Source: Bacteroidales bacterium (GTDB lineage Bacteria > Bacteroidota > Bacteroidia > Bacteroidales > UBA932). Taken from it: 8,469 nt of DNA. A program made the translations under genes and the position numbers. Positions within the stretch are counted from its first letter, which is position 1; every line of letters starts with the position of its first letter. The stretch spans positions 1 through 8,469 of the forward strand of contig JAFYMJ010000211.1 in NCBI GenBank assembly GCA_017556665.1, in the 5' to 3' direction. The notes beneath the pieces were generated by a model. The model did not search any database. It was not told the DNA's origin and was given only the letters and a program-made list of their open reading frames with translations. Positions 1 to 6,732 of this stretch are shown one piece after another.

Positions 1-132
1 ATGTAAACCCTTGTCAACTATCTACACGAAATAACAAAAAATAAGCTCCGCAAATTCTCCACGTCAGAAATATGTCTCAAAAATATGTGGAAATTTGGGA
101 ACCATCAAAAAGCAGCCTGAAAGTGTTAAATT
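1..132. other. Non-coding left edge; possible remnant of a mobile or repeat element
   Basis: No intact gene can be supported here. On the plus strand every frame closes early (stops at 4-6, 32-34 and 42-44), so a gene entering from the left must end by base 44; the longest such tail reads VNPCQLSTRNNKK. On the minus strand a reading frame between about 99 and 4 would give a peptide-like stretch interrupted by a TGA and a TAG, which looks like decayed coding sequence or a repeat rather than a gene. The stretch has more C and G than the intergenic region at 445-728 and lies next to a truncated recombinase, which fits a rearrangement junction or the end of an insertion element. No terminal inverted repeat or target duplication could be identified, so this stays a suggestion. 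Confidence 0.25.
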
Positions 133-444
133 TTAGAATGTATTGATAATTAAAGGTTTATATTTGGTTATTTCTGAATAGTTTTGGTTGTTTAGGGCTT
201 CTAAATACAGATGGAGGTTTCTCCCTAGCCTTGATATCTCTGAGCATATTATAATGTCATTTTTCTTTAATGTTTTCAATAGCTGGCCTAATTTTCTCTT
301 ATCTACTGTGGTTGTGCCAGATATGGTCTCCTCAATCCACTTGTTAATAGTGATTTTCTCACGTTTGCAGAACTTTATAATTTCGAATCGTTGGTTTTCT
401 ACCGTCTGTTTGTCTGTACTTACCCTTATATAACCGTAAATCAT
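133..444 (-). pseudogene. Truncated serine recombinase (resolvase/invertase family), N-terminal catalytic part only
   Basis: This is the N-terminal part of a resolvase/invertase-type serine recombinase, an enzyme that cuts and rejoins DNA through a phosphoserine link. The first 75-85 residues are clear: the start MIYGYIRVSTDKQ carries the nucleophile Ser9 next to Arg7, and SRLGRN at 71-76 supplies the paired active-site arginines Arg72 and Arg75. Intact relatives of this type run to roughly 180-200 residues, with a long E helix and a C-terminal helix-turn-helix. Here similarity fades after the LEALN stretch near residue 85 (about base 190), and the frame stops at residue 103 without either part. 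I found no continuation in the other minus-strand frames down to base 1. A protein lacking the DNA-binding domain should be inactive. It is divergent from the susC operon. Its Glu codons are about half GAA, unlike the neighbouring operon, which supports a separate origin. Confidence 0.8.
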
Positions 445-480
445 AGCATGTATTTTAAAATGTTAAAAATTTATTATTTC

Positions 481-509
481 AATTAGAGTGTTTCTAATTC
501 TTAAGAATT
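481..509. repeat. Two overlapping short dyads (possible operator or old recombination site)
   Basis: AATTAGA at 481-487 and TCTAATT at 493-499 form a perfect 7-base inverted repeat around a 5-base spacer. The right arm overlaps a second, perfect 14-base palindrome, AATTCTTAAGAATT, at 496-509, centred between 502 and 503. The cluster lies about 37 bases upstream of the recombinase start and about 120 bases upstream of the likely susC promoter. It could be a binding site for a dimeric regulator, a relic of a recombinase site, or chance in A/T-rich DNA. No U-tract arrangement makes it a convincing terminator. Confidence 0.35.
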
Positions 510-629
510 TTTATTTTTCTTATGTTAGAATCTTAGATTTTTAATTAAAATACATAATTTTTCTCAAAACATTTAGAAAATCAGAGATTTAAATTTTTAA
601 AAAAAGTTATTCTTATTAAAAAATATTAT

Positions 630-662
630 TATATTTGTCACTTCTACCATTTTGTATAATTG
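630..662 (+). promoter_or_regulatory. Probable promoter of the susC operon
   Basis: TATATTTG at 630-637 matches the Bacteroides primary sigma factor -7 consensus TAnnTTTG exactly. Transcription would then begin near 643-645, giving a leader of about 85 bases before the susC start. The matching -33 position (around 606-610, GTTAT) is only a poor fit to TTTG. A second reading takes TTTG at 634-637 as the -33 box and TATAATTG at 655-662 (one mismatch) as the -7 box, but their 17-base spacing is shorter than the usual 19-21. One of these two is likely to drive the operon; the sequence alone does not decide. Confidence 0.4.
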
Positions 663-728
663 TAACTTGGTGGAAAATTTAAAAGAAAACCTACAAATTA
701 TTTAATATTAACCTTAAAAATTAATTAC

Positions 729-3701
729 ATGAAAAGTGTCAAATTGTTTCTAGCAGCTCTTTTCGTTGTATTGTCTTGTGGTTTAATTAACGCACAAAAC
801 ATACAAGTTAAAGGAACTGTGACAGATGCTGCTGACAACGCCCCTCTAATTGGTGCGGGTGTTCAAGTAAAAGGTAGTACAGAGGGTGTAGTTACCGATT
901 TAGATGGTAATTTCATCATTTCATGCCCTTCAAACGCTACTTTAGTTTTTTCTTACCTAAACTATGTAACTCAAGAGATTGCAGTTAACGGTAAGAGTGT
1001 TATTAATGTTTCAATGCAACAAGATGCTGTTCTTTTGGAGGAGACTGTAGTTGTTGGTTACGGTACTGCAAAGAAAATCAGTTCAGTTGTAGGTGCTGCA
1101 ACAACAGTTAAAAAGAAAGTATTTGAGAACAGACCTGTAGCAAGTGCCGGTGACGCACTTCAAGGACAAGTGGCTGGTTTGCAAGTATTCACATCTTCTG
1201 GTGAGCCTACAGCAACAGTATCTATGCGTTTACGTGGTGTTAACTCAATTAATGCAAGCAACACACCTCTATTTGTATTGGATGGATCACCTGTAAGTTC
1301 TTCAATCTTTACAACTCTTAACTCAAACGATATTGAGAACATTACAGTATTGAAAGATGCTTCTGCTACAGCTATCTATGGTTCACGTGCAGCTAACGGT
1401 GTTGTTTATATTACAACTAAGAAAGGTACTTCTGAGCGTCCAGTTATTAAACTAAGTGCTCAATATGGTATTTCAGAGGTTGCTGGTAACCCAATTGATA
1501 TGTGTAACTCTGAGCAATACTTCAGACTAAGAGAGATGATTGATCCAGCTCTTAAGTACAACAAAGATTTCCAAGATCTTAAAGAGTTCAGACTTGCTAA
1601 CAACATTGGTATCAACTGGAGAGATTGGATTCTTAACGAGAGTGCTCCTACAGTAAGTGCAGACTTGTCTATCTCTGGTAGAACTGCAAAAACTGATTAC
1701 TATGTATCTTTAGGTTTCTTTGATCAAACTGGTATTGAGCCTAACTCATTCATGACAAGATACTCAGTAAGATCTAACATCAATACCAAACTAACTGACT
1801 GGTTAAAATTTGGTATTAACCTAGGTCTAACTTACCAAGAGTCAAGAACTCAAGGTTACACTACTGGTAACAGCTGGTATAACCCTATGTCAATTGCAGA
1901 CTGGAACCTTCCATATGCAGTTCCATATGAGATCTTAACTTACAGCAACGGTAAATTCAAAGGTTATGGTGAGGAGCAAGACTATATCACAGATATGGGT
2001 ACTTACAACTACTACTATTTGAACGAATGGCAACCAAGAGCTACTAATTACATCAGATTGAATGGTAACACTTACCAAGAGATTACCCCACTAAAAGGTC
2101 TTACTATCAGAGCTGCTCAAGCTCTTGAGGGATATGACTACAGAAACAGTGGTAAAATCCTTAAAGATCCTCTTGGCGCTTTTGCTTCAAGTACAGGTGC
2201 ATGGGAGACCTTCTCTAGAAGCTATGGTCTAACTGCAACCAATACTATTGAGTACAAATTTGACATTGCAGAGAAAAACCACTTTATCTTGTTGGCTGGT
2301 CAAGAGGCTATTGTTAACAAATACGAGAGCTTTGGTGCTGAGTCTTCAGATTTGGCAGACAACAGAACTGCAGGTGTTCACCAAGGTGTAACTCCAGTAA
2401 AACCTACATATAGCTTCAACGAGTCTGTATTCAACTCATATTTTGCACGTTTGAACTACGATTATAACGATAAATACTTCTTTGAGGCTTCTTACAGACG
2501 TGATGGTTCATCTCTATTTGGTGAGAACAAACGTTATGCTAACTTCTACTCATTTGGTGCTAGCTGGAATGCTAAGAAAGAGAACTTCTTAAAAGATGCT
2601 GATTGGGTAAACAAACTACAAGTTAGAGCTTCTTATGGTATTACTGGTAATGCTGGTATTGATGCATACTTGGCTAACGGTATGGTTGGTACAAGTTCAA
2701 TTTATGATGGTGCTGCTTCTTGGGGTCTATCAAATGTTGCAAACCCAGATCTAACTTGGGAGACTGTAGCTACTCTAAGTGTTGGTATCAATGCAAGACT
2801 ATTCAACTTTATGGATGTTGAGGTTGAGTACTACAACAAAGAGACTAGAGATATGTTAATGGAGATCCCTTATTCATTCTCAACAGGTTTCTCTTCTGGT
2901 TGGGGTAACGTAGGTAACATGAAAAACCAAGGTGTTGATTTGACTTTAGGTTTTGATGTTGTTAACACTAAAGATATCAGCTTTAATGTAAGAGGTACAT
3001 TTGGTTACAATGCCAACAAGATTACCAAACTATTTGGTGGTAGAGATGAGTTTATTGTTCCTAACACAGGTATCAAATATAACGTTGGTTACCCTTACGG
3101 TGAGTTCTTCTACGTAAGATGGGCTGGTGTTGATCCTGCAAACGGTAAACAAATCTGGTACACTAAAGATGGTAAATTGACTAACACATTCAGCGAGGAT
3201 GATGCAGTATTTACAGGTAAACAAAGATATGCTCCTTATTCAGCAGGTTTACAATTAGACTTTGCATGGAAGGGCTTGTCAGTAAATGCTAACTTCTCTG
3301 GCGTATTTGGTAAATGGACTCTATCTAATACAAGATACTTTATTGAGAATGCAAATTTTGCAGCAGATTCTAACCAATCAGTAGAGATGTTAAAAATCTG
3401 GCAAAAACCTGGTGATATTACCAGAATCCCAGCTGCAGGTGAGGAGTTGGAGTTTGATACTCACTTATTGGAGAATGCTTCATTTGTACGTTTGAAACAT
3501 CTACAAATTTCATACTCTCTTCCAAAAGCATGGATGAACAAGACTGGTTTCTTGGCAGGTCTAAGAGTTTATGCTATTGGTAGAAACTTGTTAACATTTA
3601 CTAATTATACAGGTTATGATCCTGAGGTTGACTCAAACCTTCAAATGGGTAACTATCCTAACTCAAGACAGTACTCATTTGGTATTGAATTAACTTTTTA
3701 A
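729..3701 (+). CDS. SusC/RagA-family TonB-linked outer-membrane transporter
   Basis: TonB-dependent beta-barrel that, capped by its SusD partner, imports oligomeric nutrients across the outer membrane using energy passed from TonB-ExbBD. Residues 1-22 are a Sec signal peptide with cleavage likely after Ala22. Residues 25-98 form the carboxypeptidase-regulatory-like N-terminal domain typical of the family (QVKGTVTDAADNAPLIGAGV). ETVVVGYG at 105-112 is the TonB-box region. The plug follows, with the SusC signature KDASATAIYGSRAANGVVY at 209-227. The remainder is the barrel and ends in Phe990, as expected for BAM recognition. At 990 residues it is complete and within the normal 950-1100 range. 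The start is the only sensible Met before the signal peptide; no Shine-Dalgarno sequence is visible. susD begins 11 bases after the stop, so the two are co-transcribed. Substrate cannot be read from the sequence; RagA-like peptide import is as plausible as glycan import. Glu is GAG in 45 of 47 codons. Confidence 0.97.
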   Translation: MKSVKLFLAALFVVLSCGLINAQNIQVKGTVTDAADNAPLIGAGVQVKGSTEGVVTDLDGNFIISCPSNATLVFSYLNYVTQEIAVNGKSVINVSMQQDAVLLEETVVVGYGTAKKISSVVGAATTVKKKVFENRPVASAGDALQGQVAGLQVFTSSGEPTATVSMRLRGVNSINASNTPLFVLDGSPVSSSIFTTLNSNDIENITVLKDASATAIYGSRAANGVVYITTKKGTSERPVIKLSAQYGISEVAGNPIDMCNSEQYFRLREMIDPALKYNKDFQDLKEFRLANNIGINWRDWILNESAPTVSADLSISGRTAKTDYYVSLGFFDQTGIEPNSFMTRYSVRSNINTKLTDWLKFGINLGLTYQESRTQGYTTGNSWYNPMSIADWNLPYAVPYEILTYSNGKFKGYGEEQDYITDMGTYNYYYLNEWQPRATNYIRLNGNTYQEITPLKGLTIRAAQALEGYDYRNSGKILKDPLGAFASSTGAWETFSRSYGLTATNTIEYKFDIAEKNHFILLAGQEAIVNKYESFGAESSDLADNRTAGVHQGVTPVKPTYSFNESVFNSYFARLNYDYNDKYFFEASYRRDGSSLFGENKRYANFYSFGASWNAKKENFLKDADWVNKLQVRASYGITGNAGIDAYLANGMVGTSSIYDGAASWGLSNVANPDLTWETVATLSVGINARLFNFMDVEVEYYNKETRDMLMEIPYSFSTGFSSGWGNVGNMKNQGVDLTLGFDVVNTKDISFNVRGTFGYNANKITKLFGGRDEFIVPNTGIKYNVGYPYGEFFYVRWAGVDPANGKQIWYTKDGKLTNTFSEDDAVFTGKQRYAPYSAGLQLDFAWKGLSVNANFSGVFGKWTLSNTRYFIENANFAADSNQSVEMLKIWQKPGDITRIPAAGEELEFDTHLLENASFVRLKHLQISYSLPKAWMNKTGFLAGLRVYAIGRNLLTFTNYTGYDPEVDSNLQMGNYPNSRQYSFGIELTF

Positions 3702-3712
3702 TTGATTAAAAT

Positions 3713-5230
3713 ATGAAAAAATTAATATTCACTATATTATCAGTTGTGTTGTTAGCTTCTTCATGTGACATGAACAAGAAACCACACTACGTAATTGATG
3801 ACCAAAGTGCAATTCAAAGTGTTGAGGATGCTTTGAAAATGAGAAACTACCTGTATGTTAGACTTAGAGGTATGAGCGCAGGTTCATACATCTATACAGG
3901 TGAGCTAATGTCTGATCTATTCCATGCTACTATTGGTTTTGGTAATAGAGGTGGTGTATACTACAGATGGCAATGGAGTGCCTCTGATGAGGTAGCAGAG
4001 GGTGTTTGGGCAGGTTGTTATACTACTACTGCCAATGCAAACTTCCTATTGGAGCAACTTGCAAAATTGGATCAGGCTGCAATGTCTGACGATGATAAAG
4101 CAATGCTTTCTGTTATTGAGGGTGAGTGTGCTTTTATGAAAGCTTACACTATGTTCTATTTGGTTCAACTATTCTCTGAGCCTTACACTAAGAATCCTAA
4201 TGCTCTTGGTGTAATGTTGGTTCCTAAATATAACCCAACTTCAGACCAAAGCCAATATCCTGCCAGAAGTACTGTTGCTGAGACTTATACTTTCATTGAG
4301 GAGAACTTGAACATTGCTGCTCAAAAACTTGCTAAAGTAGAGGGTGCTGTTGCATCTGAGTACTTGACAATTGATGCAGTAACTGCTCTTCAAGCAAGAA
4401 TCGCTCTTTACAAAGGTGATTATGCAACTGCAATTGCAAAATCTACTTCTCTAATTGATGCTGCAAAATATGCTTTTGTTGCAGATGAGGATGAGTTTGA
4501 GGATTTGTGGACAAATGATAGCGGTAAAGAGTGTATTATGCAACTTTATGCTGACTATGCACTTAGCTCACTTCCAAGTTCACTAGCTTACAACTATTCT
4601 GGTATTTCAAATGCATCTGGTACAGTTTCTCCAGATTATATTCCAGAGAACTGGGTGCTTAACCTATATGAGGCAGGTGATGTTAGAGCTTCATGGTTTG
4701 AGGGTTACACCCTAACTTTCCAAAACATAAAGGGTAATGCTTATATTCTTAACAAATTCCCTGGTAACCCAGAGTTGAATGCTGCTGATGCAAAAGATTC
4801 TAACTGGATTAACAAGATTAAATTGTTTAGAATTGCTGAGCAATATCTAATTGCAGCTGAGGCTTATGCAATGCAAGGTGGCAATGATATTGTAGCTCTT
4901 AAATATTACAATGACTTAAGACGCAGCAGAATTGCTGGTTACCAAGATGAGAGCATGATTGGTGATGCACTTGTTGAGGCTATTAGAAATGAGCGCGTTA
5001 GAGAGCTTATTGGTGAGGGCTTCAGATTCTATGATCTTAAGAGATATGGTAAAGGTTTTGAGAGAAGCCAAGGACAAAATGACAATATCCTAAATGGTGC
5101 CAACGATACTCAATCTGAGTTACTAAGCAAACCTGCAAGTGATTACAGATGGTTATGGCCAATTCCTCAAGCTGAGATTGATTCAAATCCTCAGATTAAG
5201 GAGCAACAAAATGGTGGATATACAAATTAA
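3713..5230 (+). CDS. SusD/RagB-family surface lipoprotein, substrate-capturing lid of the SusC transporter
   Basis: Helical TPR-based lipoprotein that sits on the outer face of the SusC barrel and captures substrate before import. The signal peptide ends in the lipobox LASSC with acylated Cys18. Family marks include an N-terminal helical region with YTGELMSDLF (61-70), the AFMKAYTMFYLVQLFSEPY helix (140-158), LFRIAEQYLIAAEAYA (371-386), RNERVRELIGEGFRFYDLKR (425-444) and the C-terminal LWPIPQAEIDSNP (481-493), which is close to invariant in the family. At 505 residues it is full length. It starts 11 bases after the susC stop, and the next gene begins 19 bases after its own stop, so all three form one operon. 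All 32 Glu codons are GAG by hand count. The binding-site aromatics that would tell glycan from peptide cannot be assigned without a structure. W95, W99, W315, W328, W480 and W482 are among the aromatic residues present. Confidence 0.96.
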   Translation: MKKLIFTILSVVLLASSCDMNKKPHYVIDDQSAIQSVEDALKMRNYLYVRLRGMSAGSYIYTGELMSDLFHATIGFGNRGGVYYRWQWSASDEVAEGVWAGCYTTTANANFLLEQLAKLDQAAMSDDDKAMLSVIEGECAFMKAYTMFYLVQLFSEPYTKNPNALGVMLVPKYNPTSDQSQYPARSTVAETYTFIEENLNIAAQKLAKVEGAVASEYLTIDAVTALQARIALYKGDYATAIAKSTSLIDAAKYAFVADEDEFEDLWTNDSGKECIMQLYADYALSSLPSSLAYNYSGISNASGTVSPDYIPENWVLNLYEAGDVRASWFEGYTLTFQNIKGNAYILNKFPGNPELNAADAKDSNWINKIKLFRIAEQYLIAAEAYAMQGGNDIVALKYYNDLRRSRIAGYQDESMIGDALVEAIRNERVRELIGEGFRFYDLKRYGKGFERSQGQNDNILNGANDTQSELLSKPASDYRWLWPIPQAEIDSNPQIKEQQNGGYTN

Positions 5231-5249
5231 CATTAAAGTTTGAAAAGAG

Positions 5250-6095
5250 ATGAAAAACAATAATTTAGTTAAAAAATTATTATCTGTTGTTACAGCATTT
5301 GTTCTTGTATTTGCAATGTCTTCTTGTAATCAAGACCTAATGAATACAACATTTACACCAGATAATAATGATGTGACATTCAGCACTCCATCTGCTAAGT
5401 ATACTCTTAACGGTGAGCCGTTGGTAGTAACTCTACAAAGAGGTGTTGCAAAAGAGGCAATAAGCGTAAAATTGACTCTAAACGATCCTGCTGGTGTTTA
5501 TACACTTAGTTCAAGCTCAGTTAGCTTTGCTGCTGATGAGTATGTAAAAGAGGTTTCTATATCATATGAGACTTCACAGTTAAAACCTATTACTGACTAT
5601 GCATTCACTTTGTCATTTGATGCTAAAGATAAAGCAGCTGGTGGATATAACTCATTCTCAGCTTCTGCTCAAATGCCTTTGAACTATCAAGAGAAAGGTG
5701 TTGCACAAATGGTTGGTAACTATCTTGGCAACGGTTATGCTCACAAACTATACATTGCTGAGCACACTCAAAACTACTATATGATTGAGAATGTTGCAGG
5801 TTCAGGTCTAAACTTTGAGTTTAACACTGTTGGTGGTGAGGTTAACATCACTGCTCCTGCATTCAGTGCAATCAGTGGTCTAATTGCTAAGGGTCTTAAA
5901 TTTGCTTCTCCTACTATTGATGTTGGAGTAGGTCCTGTTACTTTCTGGTTGGATTGTGACCCAGCATATATACTAACTGCTCTAGATTCAAATGGTTATT
6001 TCTCTCCAGGTGCAATTATCCAATTTGATGCAATTTATCAAATGAATGGTAAATACTACGGTTGGTATAAAGTTCAATTCGTGAGAGCACAATAA
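5250..6095 (+). CDS. Uncharacterised two-domain lipoprotein of the SusCD operon, SusE/SusF-like position
   Basis: I do not recognise a named family with certainty. The N-terminus is a lipoprotein signal ending in SSC, with Cys26 the likely acylated residue (Met at -3 is a weaker lipobox). Residues 41-145 look like a beta-sandwich: DVTFSTPSAKYTL, then alternating strands and a DYAFTLSF strand, resembling the Calx-beta-like N-terminal modules common in Bacteroidota surface lipoproteins. Residues about 151-281 form a second, beta-rich domain with aromatic clusters (YLGNGYAHKLYIAEHTQNYY; GKYYGWYKVQF at the end) that opens with a GNYLGNG motif. No catalytic motif is visible. Third genes in SusCD operons often encode surface binding proteins that help capture the substrate, so that role is inferred from position, lipid anchor and exposed aromatics. 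It shares the GAG-only Glu usage of the operon (10 of 10), starts 19 bases after susD, and is followed by the operon terminator. Confidence 0.85.
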   Translation: MKNNNLVKKLLSVVTAFVLVFAMSSCNQDLMNTTFTPDNNDVTFSTPSAKYTLNGEPLVVTLQRGVAKEAISVKLTLNDPAGVYTLSSSSVSFAADEYVKEVSISYETSQLKPITDYAFTLSFDAKDKAAGGYNSFSASAQMPLNYQEKGVAQMVGNYLGNGYAHKLYIAEHTQNYYMIENVAGSGLNFEFNTVGGEVNITAPAFSAISGLIAKGLKFASPTIDVGVGPVTFWLDCDPAYILTALDSNGYFSPGAIIQFDAIYQMNGKYYGWYKVQFVRAQ

Positions 6096-6117
6096 TTAAC
6101 ATCTATATGTTATTTTG

Positions 6118-6149
6118 AGGAGTCAGATTTGTCTGGCTCCTTTTTTTTT
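6118..6149 (+). terminator. Strong intrinsic terminator of the SusCD operon
   Basis: AGGAGTCAGA (6118-6127) and TCTGGCTCCT (6132-6141) pair over 10 base pairs with a single G-T wobble, around a TTTG tetraloop. The stem is followed directly by a run of nine T residues (6141-6149). It begins 22 bases after the stop of the third operon gene, and it is the only strong hairpin with a T-tract that I see in the window. It separates the SusCD operon from the downstream DUF4251-peptidase unit. Confidence 0.93.
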
Positions 6150-6223
6150 GTAATATCTTTATAACAAATTGTCTTCTATATTGATATATAAAAAAAAATT
6201 CTTATTTTTATTATCATAATTAT
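6150..6223 (+). promoter_or_regulatory. Short region that should hold the promoter of the DUF4251-peptidase unit
   Basis: A strong terminator precedes it and a new gene follows, so transcription of the second unit probably starts here. TATCTTTA at 6154-6161 fits TAnnTTTG except for the last base, and TATATTG at 6177-6183 resembles the element with one T missing. Neither has a well-spaced -33 TTTG, so no specific promoter can be assigned. The leader before the ATG is A/T-rich without a Shine-Dalgarno sequence. Confidence 0.25.
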
Positions 6224-6721
6224 ATGGATATGAAAAGGATTTTATTTTTTGTTGTTTTATTGATTGTTGCTACAGCACAAAATTCATATTCTCAGGATAA
6301 ACAAAAGAAATCTGAGATAATAGCTGCAGCTGTAGCCAACAAGATGTTACAGAAAAATCTTGTTATGGTTATGACAGGAATCATTTCTGATTATGGAAGA
6401 CTTGCATTGGATGGATCTACTGTAAAACTTATAGATAATAAGTTTACATGTGATTTACCATATAGAGGCAGTTCAAGAATAAACACATATGGTAGTCAAG
6501 ATGGTAACATTAAAGCTACAGATGTGGCAGTAGATGTAAAGAGTGAATACAATGAGAAGAAGAAATTCTACAGATTGAACTTTACTTTTGCTGGAGATAA
6601 TGATAATGAGCTTTATGATGTAAGTCTAAAAGTCTTTACAAACGGTAAAGTTATTATGAATATTGGTTCTACAAAGCGTTCAGCTGTTGATTACCAAGGT
6701 GGGTTATATGTTGAATATTAA
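6224..6721 (+). CDS. Secreted DUF4251-family protein
   Basis: Small exported protein of unknown function. The start could be Met1 (6224) or Met3 (6230); Met3 gives the cleaner signal peptide, MKRILFFVVLLIVATAQ, with cleavage probable after SYS (near residue 23 of the longer form). The mature part has the DUF4251 pattern: an N-terminal helix (KSEIIAAAVANKML), a central CDLPYRGSSRINTYG with the family's LPY-G core at 78-82, a lysine-rich strand pair (EYNEKKKFYRLNFTF), and the closing strands VSLKVFTNGKVIMNI and DYQGGLYVEY. At 165 residues it is complete and of usual family length. There is no lipobox cysteine, so it is likely periplasmic. It is the first gene of a unit whose second gene begins 11 bases after its stop. 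Glu codons are mixed (3 GAG, 2 GAA), unlike the upstream operon. Confidence 0.85.
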   Translation: MDMKRILFFVVLLIVATAQNSYSQDKQKKSEIIAAAVANKMLQKNLVMVMTGIISDYGRLALDGSTVKLIDNKFTCDLPYRGSSRINTYGSQDGNIKATDVAVDVKSEYNEKKKFYRLNFTFAGDNDNELYDVSLKVFTNGKVIMNIGSTKRSAVDYQGGLYVEY

Positions 6722-6732
6722 ATAAATACAAT

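Larger units (their letters stand above)
445..728. other. AT-rich divergent intergenic region upstream of the susC operon
   Basis: This gap lies between the start of the broken recombinase and the susC start. It is extremely A/T-rich and has stops in all frames, so no gene is supported. It contains a cluster of dyads at 481-509 and a probable promoter for the susC operon near 630-662, both listed separately. The stretch from about 530 to 620 is mostly A/T runs with short imperfect repeats of the type TTAGAA/TTAGAT, which could be curved DNA but offers no definite site. No riboswitch-like or tRNA-like fold was recognised. Confidence 0.6.

Noticed and set aside
188..433. Open frame of 81 codons on the plus strand opposite the recombinase fragment
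   Set aside because: It lies entirely antisense to the recognisable recombinase coding sequence and shows no family motif; it is a shadow frame.
578..620. Possible hairpin AAATC-AGA-GATTT and neighbouring A/T runs as an RNA element
   Set aside because: The arms are only five A/T-rich pairs and lie upstream of the likely transcription start; chance explains them.
133..728. A working invertible promoter controlled by the recombinase
   Set aside because: The recombinase lacks its DNA-binding half, and no pair of long matching inverted repeats flanks the susC promoter within the window.
1160..1342. Minus-strand open frame inside the susC gene
   Set aside because: The plus-strand frame encodes the conserved TonB plug; the antisense frame has no motif or start context.
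3030..3224. Minus-strand open frame inside the susC barrel region
   Set aside because: It is antisense to conserved barrel coding sequence and is a by-product of that codon usage.
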